From an uncultured Ardenticatenia bacterium (GTDB taxonomy: Bacteria; Chloroflexota; Anaerolineae; Promineifilales; Promineifilaceae), in assembly GCA_937858165.1 (NCBI GenBank), contig CALLZA010000461.1, forward strand, positions 1-7,047: DNA of 7,047 nt, given 5' to 3'. The notes beneath the pieces were generated by a model. The model saw only the letters and a list, made by a program, of their open reading frames with translations, ran no database searches and had not been told where the DNA came from. Position 1 is the stretch's first letter; each line of letters opens with the position of its first letter. The position numbers and the translations under genes were made by a program. Positions 1-4,928 of the stretch are shown piece after piece.

Positions 1-90
1 AGTAGTGTGTCGAGCTTGATGATGGATAGTGCATGAGGTCTGTTGTTGAGGAGCAGACGTAAATACGAGTGACGTTTCGTGTGTTTGTTG
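1..90. other. Non-biological read-off sequence outside the left adapter
   Basis: These 90 bases lie outside the P7 flow-cell oligo, where no library molecule has template. Read outward from the adapter (reverse complement) they start as an A/C-rich string and have no coding or repeat logic. They look like base calls made after the sequencing read ran off the end of the molecule. They should be trimmed and should not be treated as upstream DNA of the first gene. Confidence 0.85.
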
Positions 91-156
91 CAAGCAGAAG
101 ACGGCATACGAGATCTAGTACGGTCTCGTGGGCTCGGAGATGTGTATAAGAGACAG
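91..156 (+). other. Illumina Nextera P7 / i7 index / Read-2 / Tn5 mosaic-end adapter
   Basis: Positions 91-114 are the Illumina P7 oligo (begins CAAGCAGAAGACGG). Positions 115-122 are the index CTAGTACG, the oligo form of i7 read CGTACTAG, which I recognise as Nextera N702. Positions 123-137 are the Nextera Read-2 segment (GTCTCGTGGGCTCGG). Positions 138-156 are the 19-bp Tn5 mosaic end AGATGTGTATAAGAGACAG. This is library-construction sequence left in the assembly, so genuine DNA begins at about 157. In the frame of the first gene it encodes the spurious peptide GSEMCIRDR. Confidence 0.99.
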
Positions 157-157
157 G

Positions 158-1801
158 CTCATGGTCTGGCGCGACCGGCCGCTGGCGCTGTTGCTCGGTG
201 GGACGTTCACGGTCTATGTCTTCGTCGCCGCCACTTACCGCGCGCCACAGACGGTCGAGTACATGATGCCCGCCTACGTGCCCGCGGCGCTGGCGCTGGC
301 CTACGCCGTCGGCCGCCTGCCCGATGCGTTGCCCCAATGGCGTGGGATGGGGCAAGCTCTGACCATCTTGTTCGCGGCCCTTGTATGGGTCGCGGCGCTG
401 GGACAGACACCCGGTCATGCCTCGGCTGCCGGGGCAAACCACGAAGCGACCGATGCCCGCGACACCGTCGGCCGCCTGCTGGCTGAGGCCCCGCCCGACA
501 GCGTCATTCTGGCCCACTGGCACTGGGCCACGCCGCTGTGGTATTTACAGGAGGTCGAAGGGCAGCGGCCGGACGTGGACGTGCGCTTCGTTTTTCCCAC
601 CGGCGAGCCGTATGACACAACGTGGGCGCGGCGGACGGCCGAGGCGTTTGCCGAGGGGCGGCCGGTGGTCACGACGTGGCTACCCACCGCGCCGCTGGCC
701 GATCTGCCCGTGCCGGAGCCGATTGGCGAAGCGATCCTCTATCCGCAGCAGCCGCGCGAAGTCCTGCCCATCGGCTATGAGCCGGCGCAATTGACGCTGG
801 GCGGGGGCATCGAGATTGTCGGCTATCGCATCGAGGAGCCGCGCGACGTGATGCTGACACCGGGCGCGGAGTCGGTTGTCACCGTCGCCTGGCGGCCGGC
901 GGCGGCGCTGGCGGCCGATCTTTCGCTATTCTTGCATCTAGTGGGCGAAGATGGCGTGCTGTACGCGCAGGACGACCGCCCAGCGCGGGCGGCCGAAGGC
1001 ATCACCCTGACCCAGTTCCGCGCCACGCCGCGGCCGACGACGCCGCTAGGCGATCTGACCGTCTACGTTGGAATCAGCGCACACGGCGAGCGGCACGCAT
1101 TGACCGCAATTGGCGTCTTGAATACCTTTGCCCGCCCCCTGACACGTAACCCGGTTCACCGCAATATGGACGCCTATACGCTCATCGGCTACGACTGGGA
1201 CCACACACTGGAAGGACGCCGGCGGCTCTATCTCCACTGGGCGGGCGACTTCCTCGATGGCTACTGGACGATAGTCGTCGACGACGCGGCCATCGACGCC
1301 CTTGCTCTGCCCCCCTACCGTGGGCCGTGGGGCGTCCCGGTGCGCCAATGGCGCTTCCCGCGCGGGCAAGACGGCGGCCACTACGTGCCGCTGGGGCAGG
1401 GCATCGTCTGGACGGGCGGCACGCTCAACGGACTGTCGGCCGCGGCGGGCGAGTCGTTGACGTTGAATCAGGAGTTTCGCAGCGGCCGGCCGGTCAACCG
1501 CGATCTCGTCGTCTCGGTGCGCCTCATCGGCCTGGAGCCGGACGGCTTCCACTGGGCGTGGTGGGACTTGCAAGACGCGGTGCCGGCGATGGGCGGCATT
1601 CCGACGCTAAAGTGGGTCGAAGGGTCGCTCGTCCGCTCGCCCCACCGCGTGACCGTGTCGCCTGACGCGCCGCCCGGCCAGACGTTGACCGGCGCGCTGA
1701 CGCTCTACGACTCCTTCACCCGCCGGCCGCTGCCCATCCTCGATGAACGTATCATCGCCGGACAGCCGTGGATACCGCTATGTCAGGCAGTCGTGGAGTG
1801 A
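158..1801 (+). CDS. C-terminal part of a membrane protein resembling DUF2723/GT39-type glycosyltransferases (5' end missing)
   Basis: The visible part is 547 residues, open at the 5' end where the adapter cuts in, and ends in TGA at 1799-1801. Residues about 8-25, 36-52 and 66-82 are hydrophobic and look like the last transmembrane helices of a polytopic protein. Residues 103-131 (DTVGRLLAEAPPDSVILAHW, then ATPLWYLQ) resemble the post-membrane segment of DUF2723 proteins, which are related to protein O-mannosyltransferases and are thought to use polyprenyl-phosphate sugars. The rest, about 205-547, is rich in short beta-strand patterns: LTLGGGIEIVGYRIE at 212-226, and a second similar unit beginning YTLIGYDW at 340-347. 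This suggests tandem beta-sandwich modules on the outer face. A likely role is envelope or protein glycosylation, but the catalytic N-terminal loops are not in the window, so this is an inference. Any start codon within 128-156 is adapter-derived and false. Confidence 0.7.
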   Translation, partial: LMVWRDRPLALLLGGTFTVYVFVAATYRAPQTVEYMMPAYVPAALALAYAVGRLPDALPQWRGMGQALTILFAALVWVAALGQTPGHASAAGANHEATDARDTVGRLLAEAPPDSVILAHWHWATPLWYLQEVEGQRPDVDVRFVFPTGEPYDTTWARRTAEAFAEGRPVVTTWLPTAPLADLPVPEPIGEAILYPQQPREVLPIGYEPAQLTLGGGIEIVGYRIEEPRDVMLTPGAESVVTVAWRPAAALAADLSLFLHLVGEDGVLYAQDDRPARAAEGITLTQFRATPRPTTPLGDLTVYVGISAHGERHALTAIGVLNTFARPLTRNPVHRNMDAYTLIGYDWDHTLEGRRRLYLHWAGDFLDGYWTIVVDDAAIDALALPPYRGPWGVPVRQWRFPRGQDGGHYVPLGQGIVWTGGTLNGLSAAAGESLTLNQEFRSGRPVNRDLVVSVRLIGLEPDGFHWAWWDLQDAVPAMGGIPTLKWVEGSLVRSPHRVTVSPDAPPGQTLTGALTLYDSFTRRPLPILDERIIAGQPWIPLCQAVVE

Positions 1802-1831
1802 TGAGTTGCGAGTAAACAGCGCGTTCAAACG

Positions 1832-1867
1832 CCACTGAGCTACTGACCACTGCTTACTGCCTACTGC
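1832..1867 (+). repeat. Degenerate heptad repeat with ACTG core
   Basis: ACTG occurs at 1834, 1842, 1849, 1856 and 1863, with spacings of 8, 7, 7 and 7, within units such as CCACTGC, TTACTGC and CTACTGC. It fills the gap between the end of the glycosyltransferase-like gene and the tRNA promoter. The core is the reverse complement of the CAGT core seen at 2212-2252, so the two runs belong to one family in opposite orientations. Confidence 0.75.
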
Positions 1868-1871
1868 TCCG

Positions 1872-1900
1872 TTGACTCCCTCCCCGCCAACCGCTATACT
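1872..1900 (+). promoter_or_regulatory. Sigma-70 type promoter for the tRNA-Pro/tRNA-Gly unit
   Basis: The -35 box TTGACT (1872-1877) and the -10 box TATACT (1895-1900) each match consensus at five of six bases and are separated by exactly 17 nt. Transcription would be expected to start near 1907, two bases before the mature 5' end of tRNA-Pro. This is a typical stable-RNA promoter position. No upstream binding site is evident. Confidence 0.8.
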
Positions 1901-1908
1901 CTCTACAT

Positions 1909-1982
1909 CGGGGCGTAGCTCAGTTTGGCAGAGCGCTCGGTTTGGGACCGAGAGGCCGCCAGTTCAAGTCTGGCCGCCCCGA
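1909..1982 (+). tRNA. tRNA-Pro (anticodon UGG)
   Basis: A 74-nt cloverleaf. The acceptor stem CGGGGCG (1909-1915) pairs perfectly with CGCCCCG (1975-1981), and the discriminator is A1982. The D-stem starts GCTC at 1918. The anticodon stem CTCGG/CCGAG (1936-1940 and 1948-1952) closes a 7-nt loop with TGG at 1943-1945. The T-arm has loop TTCAAGT. The 3' CCA is not encoded, so it must be added by a CCA-adding enzyme. It is the first gene after the promoter at 1872-1900 and lies 7 nt before tRNA-Gly, so the two are almost certainly co-transcribed. Confidence 0.96.
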
Positions 1983-1989
1983 CTGTTGT

Positions 1990-2060
1990 GCGGCAGTGGT
2001 GTAGTGGTAACACAACAGCCTTCCAAGCTGTTTTCACGGGTTCGAATCCCGTCTGCCGCT
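1990..2060 (+). tRNA. tRNA-Gly (anticodon UCC)
   Basis: A 71-nt cloverleaf. The acceptor stem GCGGCAG (1990-1996) pairs perfectly with CTGCCGC (2053-2059), and the discriminator is U2060. The D-stem GTGT/ACAC spans 1999-2002 and 2010-2013. The anticodon stem ACAGC/GCTGT (2015-2019 and 2027-2031) encloses TCC at 2022-2024. The T-loop is TTCGAAT. CCA is not encoded. It follows tRNA-Pro by 7 nt with no separate promoter, so it should be processed from the same transcript. Confidence 0.96.
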
Positions 2061-2067
2061 TTCATAG

Positions 2068-2130
2068 AGGGGCTAGTGGTCAGTGACTAGTGACTAGATT
2101 CTAGTCACTAGTCACTGACCACTAGCCCCT
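2068..2130. repeat. Perfect 31-bp inverted repeat built from heptads, between two tRNA genes
   Basis: The left arm 2068-2098 and the right arm 2100-2130 are exact reverse complements around the single base T2099. The arms are themselves periodic: AGTG recurs at 2075, 2082 and 2089, i.e. every 7 bases. As RNA the element would form a hairpin of about 29-30 bp with a tiny loop, starting 7 nt after tRNA-Gly and ending 6 nt before the CAU tRNA. There is only a weak T-rich stretch after it, so a classic intrinsic terminator is not clear. It could be an RNase processing signal, a transcription barrier or a small mobile palindrome. Confidence 0.97.
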
Positions 2131-2136
2131 TCTTAC

Positions 2137-2208
2137 GGGCCTGTAGCTCAACGGCAGAGCGGTCGGCTCATAACCGATTGGTTCTAGGTTCGAATCCTAG
2201 CAGGCCCA
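2137..2208 (+). tRNA. tRNA with anticodon CAU, probably tRNA-Ile2 (lysidine type), possibly elongator Met
   Basis: A 72-nt cloverleaf. The acceptor stem GGGCCTG (2137-2143) pairs perfectly with CAGGCCC (2201-2207), and the discriminator is A2208. The D-stem is GCTC/GAGC. The anticodon stem GTCGG/CCGAT closes loop CTCATAA with CAT at 2169-2171. The T-arm is CTAGG/CCTAG. Initiator Met is unlikely because position 1 is paired and the anticodon stem lacks the three consecutive G-C pairs of initiators. The C4-G69 and C5-G68 pairs and the GGCTCATAACC core resemble bacterial tRNA-Ile2(CAU), whose C34 is converted to lysidine by TilS. tilS ends just beyond, on the opposite strand. Ile2 versus elongator Met cannot be settled by eye. 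CCA is not encoded. Confidence 0.9.
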
Positions 2209-2211
2209 TGT

Positions 2212-2268
2212 CAGTTATCAGTTGCCAGTATTCAGTAGGGCAGTAGGTCAGTTATTGGTCGTTGGTCA
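2212..2268 (+). repeat. Degenerate heptad repeat with CAGT core, running into the tilS stop codon
   Basis: CAGT occurs at 2212, 2219, 2226, 2233, 2241 and 2249 (spacings 7, 7, 7, 8, 8). Two related units, TTGGTCG and TTGGTCA, follow at 2255-2268. The last unit contains the complement of the tilS stop codon (2266-2268). This occupies the whole gap between the CAU tRNA and the end of tilS, which converge here. No separate terminator is seen. Confidence 0.7.
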
Positions 2269-3717
2269 GCACTCGCCACCCGCTACCCAAGAACAGCGCA
2301 GCCGCACAACGGACGCGCTGTCGGGCTGAACGCGGGCACGGTCGTCCAGCACGTGGCCGGGCAGCCAGACGGGGTATTCGGCTGTGGCCACCACTGGCCA
2401 CAGCGCTCGCGCCGCGGCCGGAATCTTGCGGTCGATCATCACTTCCTTGAGCTTCGTCGCCCCGCCCAGTCCCAGCGGCCGGATGCGCTCGCCGGGTGCG
2501 CGGGGCCGGACGAATAGCGCAGCGTTGGCTTCGAGGGCCACGACGGCCGTCCACATCTCGGCATTGGCGGTGACGGCATCCAGGTCAGGATGGGGCCATG
2601 GTTCGGCCGTCAGCCGCCAGCCGCCGGCCAGCGCGACCACGCCGGGCACGGTCAGCGCCACAGGCGTTGGCGCGGTCAGTTGCGGCCACTCATTGCCCAG
2701 GGCCACCGCGCCACGCCGGAATGTCAGCGCCTCATACCCTACGTCCATGACCACGCCACCCGGCAGCGACACACGACCGCCGCTGGCCGCCCCCTCGGCC
2801 GTGCGCCGCGCCGCCTCGATGGTCTGGAAGCCGACCTCGGCCCCCGCAGGCAGGCAGGCAGCCGCCGCCCGGCGCAGCAGCCGGCGACGCAAAGCCAGCG
2901 GCTGGTTTCGCCAGCCGTCGCGGCCTAAGCGCACCTGCTCTGGCGGCGACGGCCGGGCGATTTCGCGCCACGCAACGTCCTCCAGCTCTGATAACAGCTC
3001 GTCTTCGGCCGCCGCGAGCGCGCCTGTTTCGCGCAGTTGTTGGGCGATCTGGGGGTTGAAGGTCGCCAACAGGGGTAGCAACTCGTGGCGCAGTCGATTG
3101 CGGCTGAAGGTTGGGTCGATGTTGCTGGCGTCAGTCGTTGGCTGCAGACCGGTCTGGGCGCAGTACGCCTCGATGTCGGTCCGCGCGACGCCCAGCAACG
3201 GCCGCAACAGCCACAGGTCGGGGCGGCCGGGCAGTGGGGCGGCGGCGGCCATGCCGCGCAAGCCGCCGACACCCGCGCCGCGCAGCAGGTGGAACAGGAT
3301 CGTCTCGGCCTGGTCGTCGGCGTTGTGGCCGACGACGACGGCCGCCGCCCCCGCCGCGTGCGCCACGCGAGCCAGGAAGTCGTAGCGCGCGGCGCGTCCG
3401 GCCGTTTCCAGCGACTGGCGGCCGTCGCGGGCCAGCGTGGCGACGTCGGCACGCTCGGCGGCGAAGCGCAGGCTGAGCGCGGCCGCCGCCCGCGCCACCA
3501 GCGCCGTGTCTTCGGCCGACATCGGCCGCAGGGCGTGGTCGAGATGGGCGACAACGAGCCGCTCTGCCGGGCAGATGCGGGCCAGGCAGTCGAGCAGCGC
3601 CAGGGAGTCGGGGCCGCCGGAGACCCCGACGACGAGCGGGCCGTCATAAGCCGCCAGACCGGCCCCGGCCAGAGCTTGCTGAAGAGCCGCTTCCACTGCG
3701 GCGACCAGCCGTTTCAT
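2266..3717 (-). CDS. tilS: tRNA(Ile)-lysidine synthase TilS
   Basis: A 483-residue cytoplasmic enzyme that uses ATP and lysine to convert C34 of tRNA-Ile2(CAU) to lysidine, changing both its charging (Met to Ile) and its decoding (AUG to AUA). The N-terminal PP-loop ATPase has SGGPDS at 33-38, HLDHALRP at 58-65, HNADDQAETIL at 131-141 and a DASN...RNRLR block at 196-210. All are hallmark TilS positions. A middle helical region follows. The C-terminal TilS domain has PGERIRPLG at 408-416 and KLKEVMIDRKIP at 422-433. The length is typical of full TilS proteins with both extra domains. The ATG at 3717 leaves a normal N-terminal lead of about 28 residues before the PP-loop strand. No strong Shine-Dalgarno is present, and the gene begins 10 nt after the ADP-ribosylglycohydrolase stop, which suggests co-transcription. 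The stop lies inside a heptad repeat. Confidence 0.96.
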   Translation of the reverse strand: MKRLVAAVEAALQQALAGAGLAAYDGPLVVGVSGGPDSLALLDCLARICPAERLVVAHLDHALRPMSAEDTALVARAAAALSLRFAAERADVATLARDGRQSLETAGRAARYDFLARVAHAAGAAAVVVGHNADDQAETILFHLLRGAGVGGLRGMAAAAPLPGRPDLWLLRPLLGVARTDIEAYCAQTGLQPTTDASNIDPTFSRNRLRHELLPLLATFNPQIAQQLRETGALAAAEDELLSELEDVAWREIARPSPPEQVRLGRDGWRNQPLALRRRLLRRAAAACLPAGAEVGFQTIEAARRTAEGAASGGRVSLPGGVVMDVGYEALTFRRGAVALGNEWPQLTAPTPVALTVPGVVALAGGWRLTAEPWPHPDLDAVTANAEMWTAVVALEANAALFVRPRAPGERIRPLGLGGATKLKEVMIDRKIPAAARALWPVVATAEYPVWLPGHVLDDRARVQPDSASVVRLRCSWVAGGEC

Positions 3718-3727
3718 TGTCTACAGC

Positions 3728-4648
3728 TTACCCATCGCGATCGTGCAGCCGGTCGGCGAAGTCGATGATCAGGTCGCGGTGGGCCAGCCGGTTGGCCCAG
3801 GCGGTGGGGATGCCCGCTGCGCCGTAGTAGGTCCCGGCCAGTTGACCGTAGACGGCGGCCGTCGTGTCGGCGTCGTGGCCTAGATTGACGGCCAGCAGGC
3901 AGCCTTCGGCGAACGTCTCGCCACGGTAGAAGGCCCACAGCGCCGCTTCCAACGACTCGACGACGTAGCCGCTGCCCCGGATGGCCGGCGGCGACTTGTG
4001 GGCGAATGAGCCGGCGGCGATGGCGGCGATAGTCGGGTCGAGCTGCCATGTCGCACCGGGCACGGGGTGATAGAAAGGCGCGAGCAACGTGGCTTTCGTC
4101 TCGCCGCGCAACGCGCCGATGATCAGCCCGCCCAGGTAGCGGCAGGCATCGATGCAGGCTGCCGCGCCGTGGGTCGTGGACGAGCTGTCACCGCTCAGGG
4201 CGATGGCTTGCGCGGCGTCGGCGGCATAGAACAGTGGCACGGGGGCCAGGCGCATGATGCTGCCGTTGCCGGCACTGTAGGGGTCGGTTGAACCGGCCCA
4301 CGGGTTGCCGGTGGCCTCGAAGCGGCGCAGGGCGTCGGCGACAGTGTTGCCGATGTCAAAGCAGCGGCCGTTGGCTGACAGGTGGCCGTGGCTGCGCCAG
4401 CGCACGTAGCGATCCATCTGGTCGGTGGGGTCGAAGCCACGCCGTTCGAGGAGGCTCTCGGCCAGGCAGAGGGCCATGGAAGTGTCGTCGGTCCATTCAC
4501 CAGGTCGCAAATGGAAGGGCCCGCCGCCAACCATGTCGGTGACAGGCGTGAAGGTTCCGGGCGGACTGAACTCCACGGTCGTGCCGACCGCATCGCCCGC
4601 CGCCAGGCCAAGCAGAGCGCCACGGTACCGTTCGCGCAGGGTGATCAT
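3728..4648 (-). CDS. ADP-ribosylglycohydrolase family protein
   Basis: A 306-residue cytoplasmic protein of the DraG/ARH fold, which hydrolyses ADP-ribose bonds using two Mg ions. The first metal motif is WTDDTSM at 52-58, after the family's usual N-terminus (RYRGALLGLAAGDAVG, 8-23). GNGSIMR lies at 127-133. The second metal motif is NLGHDADTTAAVYGQLAG at 255-272, where families usually show GGDTDT. The key Asp residues are kept. The length is normal. The real substrate is unknown: options are mono-ADP-ribosylated protein or nucleic acid, or small ADP-ribose compounds. No nitrogenase or partner ADP-ribosyltransferase is in the window, so a DraG name would be unjustified. The ATG at 4648 is the only good start and lies 4 nt after the tRNA-Leu 3' end, leaving no room for a ribosome-binding site outside the tRNA. 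tilS follows 10 nt downstream. Confidence 0.93.
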   Translation of the reverse strand: MITLRERYRGALLGLAAGDAVGTTVEFSPPGTFTPVTDMVGGGPFHLRPGEWTDDTSMALCLAESLLERRGFDPTDQMDRYVRWRSHGHLSANGRCFDIGNTVADALRRFEATGNPWAGSTDPYSAGNGSIMRLAPVPLFYAADAAQAIALSGDSSSTTHGAAACIDACRYLGGLIIGALRGETKATLLAPFYHPVPGATWQLDPTIAAIAAGSFAHKSPPAIRGSGYVVESLEAALWAFYRGETFAEGCLLAVNLGHDADTTAAVYGQLAGTYYGAAGIPTAWANRLAHRDLIIDFADRLHDRDG

Positions 4649-4652
4649 GAGG

Positions 4653-4735
4653 TAGGGCGGGTGGGAGTCGAACCCACACGGGTGTTAGCCCGACGGATTT
4701 TAAGTCCGCTGCGTCTGCCATTTCGCCACCGCCCC
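4653..4735 (-). tRNA. tRNA-Leu (anticodon UAA)
   Basis: An 83-nt class II tRNA on the minus strand. The acceptor stem GGGGCGG (4735-4729) pairs with CCGCCCT (4660-4654) with one G1-U72 wobble, and discriminator A is at 4653, as leucine tRNAs require. The anticodon stem and loop contain TAA (4702-4700). The long variable arm CGGG...CCG is characteristic of Leu. The T-arm GTGGG/CCCAC has loop TTCGACT. CCA is not encoded; after the discriminator come CCTC and then the ATG of the next gene. It is the first gene of a minus-strand unit with the ADP-ribosylglycohydrolase and tilS. Confidence 0.95.
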
Positions 4736-4748
4736 TTGCTAAGAGTGT

Positions 4749-4777
4749 ATTCTACTTTCTCTCCGCCTTTCCTTCAA
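4749..4777 (-). promoter_or_regulatory. Sigma-70 type promoter for tRNA-Leu and probably the genes behind it
   Basis: On the minus strand, TTGAAG (4777-4772, four of six consensus bases) and TAGAAT (4754-4749, five of six) are separated by exactly 17 nt. Initiation would fall near 4742, about 7 nt before the tRNA 5' end at 4735. Because the next gene begins 4 nt after the tRNA, this promoter is the obvious candidate for transcribing the ADP-ribosylglycohydrolase and tilS as well. Confidence 0.65.
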
Positions 4778-4818
4778 CCGGGTAGATGTGGCCTAGGGTC
4801 ATTGTAGAGTAGACAGAA

Positions 4819-4855
4819 GAGCTCACGCAAGGATCGCAAAGGCGCAAAGAAGAAA
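4819..4855 (+). repeat. GCAAAG-type intergenic repeat, copy A
   Basis: The stretch reads GAGCTCACGCAAGG, then ATCGCAAAGGCGCAAAG, then AAGAAA. It shares GAGCTCACGCAA with the copy after folA, and the CGCAAAGGCGCAAAG-like core with the thyA-folA spacer. It lies in the divergent gap between tRNA-Leu and thyA, between the two promoters. Function is unknown. Confidence 0.75.
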
Positions 4856-4891
4856 TCTCTTGGCGGGAGTTCTTCTGCCGCTTCTAGTGTA

Positions 4892-4900
4892 TGCTATACT
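4892..4900 (+). promoter_or_regulatory. Extended -10 promoter for thyA-folA
   Basis: TGCTATACT is an extended -10 element (TGN plus TATACT, five of six consensus bases) 28 nt upstream of the thyA ATG. No convincing -35 box is seen 16-18 nt upstream (around 4872-4877), which fits an extended -10 promoter. The start would be near 4907, giving a leader of about 22 nt. The nine bases GCTATACTC also occur in the tRNA-Pro promoter. Confidence 0.6.
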
Positions 4901-4917
4901 CCGGCCCGACACGTAAC

Positions 4918-4923
4918 GGGAGG
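4918..4923 (+). promoter_or_regulatory. Ribosome-binding site of thyA
   Basis: GGGAGG (4918-4923) lies 5 nt before the ATG at 4929. It decides the start: an in-frame GTG at 4923 would sit on the Shine-Dalgarno itself and add two residues (M-A) absent from the family. Confidence 0.85.
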
Positions 4924-4928
4924 TGGCG

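Noticed and set aside
2068..2130. A standard intrinsic terminator
   Set aside because: The stem is far longer than usual, the loop is a single base and only a weak T-rich stretch follows, so the call would be unsafe.
2137..2208. Initiator tRNA-fMet
   Set aside because: Position 1 pairs with 72 (G-C), and the anticodon stem lacks the three successive G-C pairs required for initiators.
1832..2268. A CRISPR array
   Set aside because: The repeat units are 7 bases, degenerate and without unique spacers, and no cas gene is present.
2384..3385. A 333-residue open frame on the plus strand across tilS
   Set aside because: It is antisense to tilS, low in complexity (Arg, Ser, Ala, Pro) and has no recognisable motif. 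It is a shadow frame of high-GC coding DNA.
3728..4648. DraG (dinitrogenase reductase-activating glycohydrolase) or a toxin-antitoxin antitoxin
   Set aside because: No nitrogenase gene and no ADP-ribosyltransferase partner is in the window. Only the family call is supported.
4923..4928. GTG at 4923 as the start of thyA
   Set aside because: It overlaps the Shine-Dalgarno and adds two residues not seen in ThyA. The ATG at 4929 gives the family length of 264.
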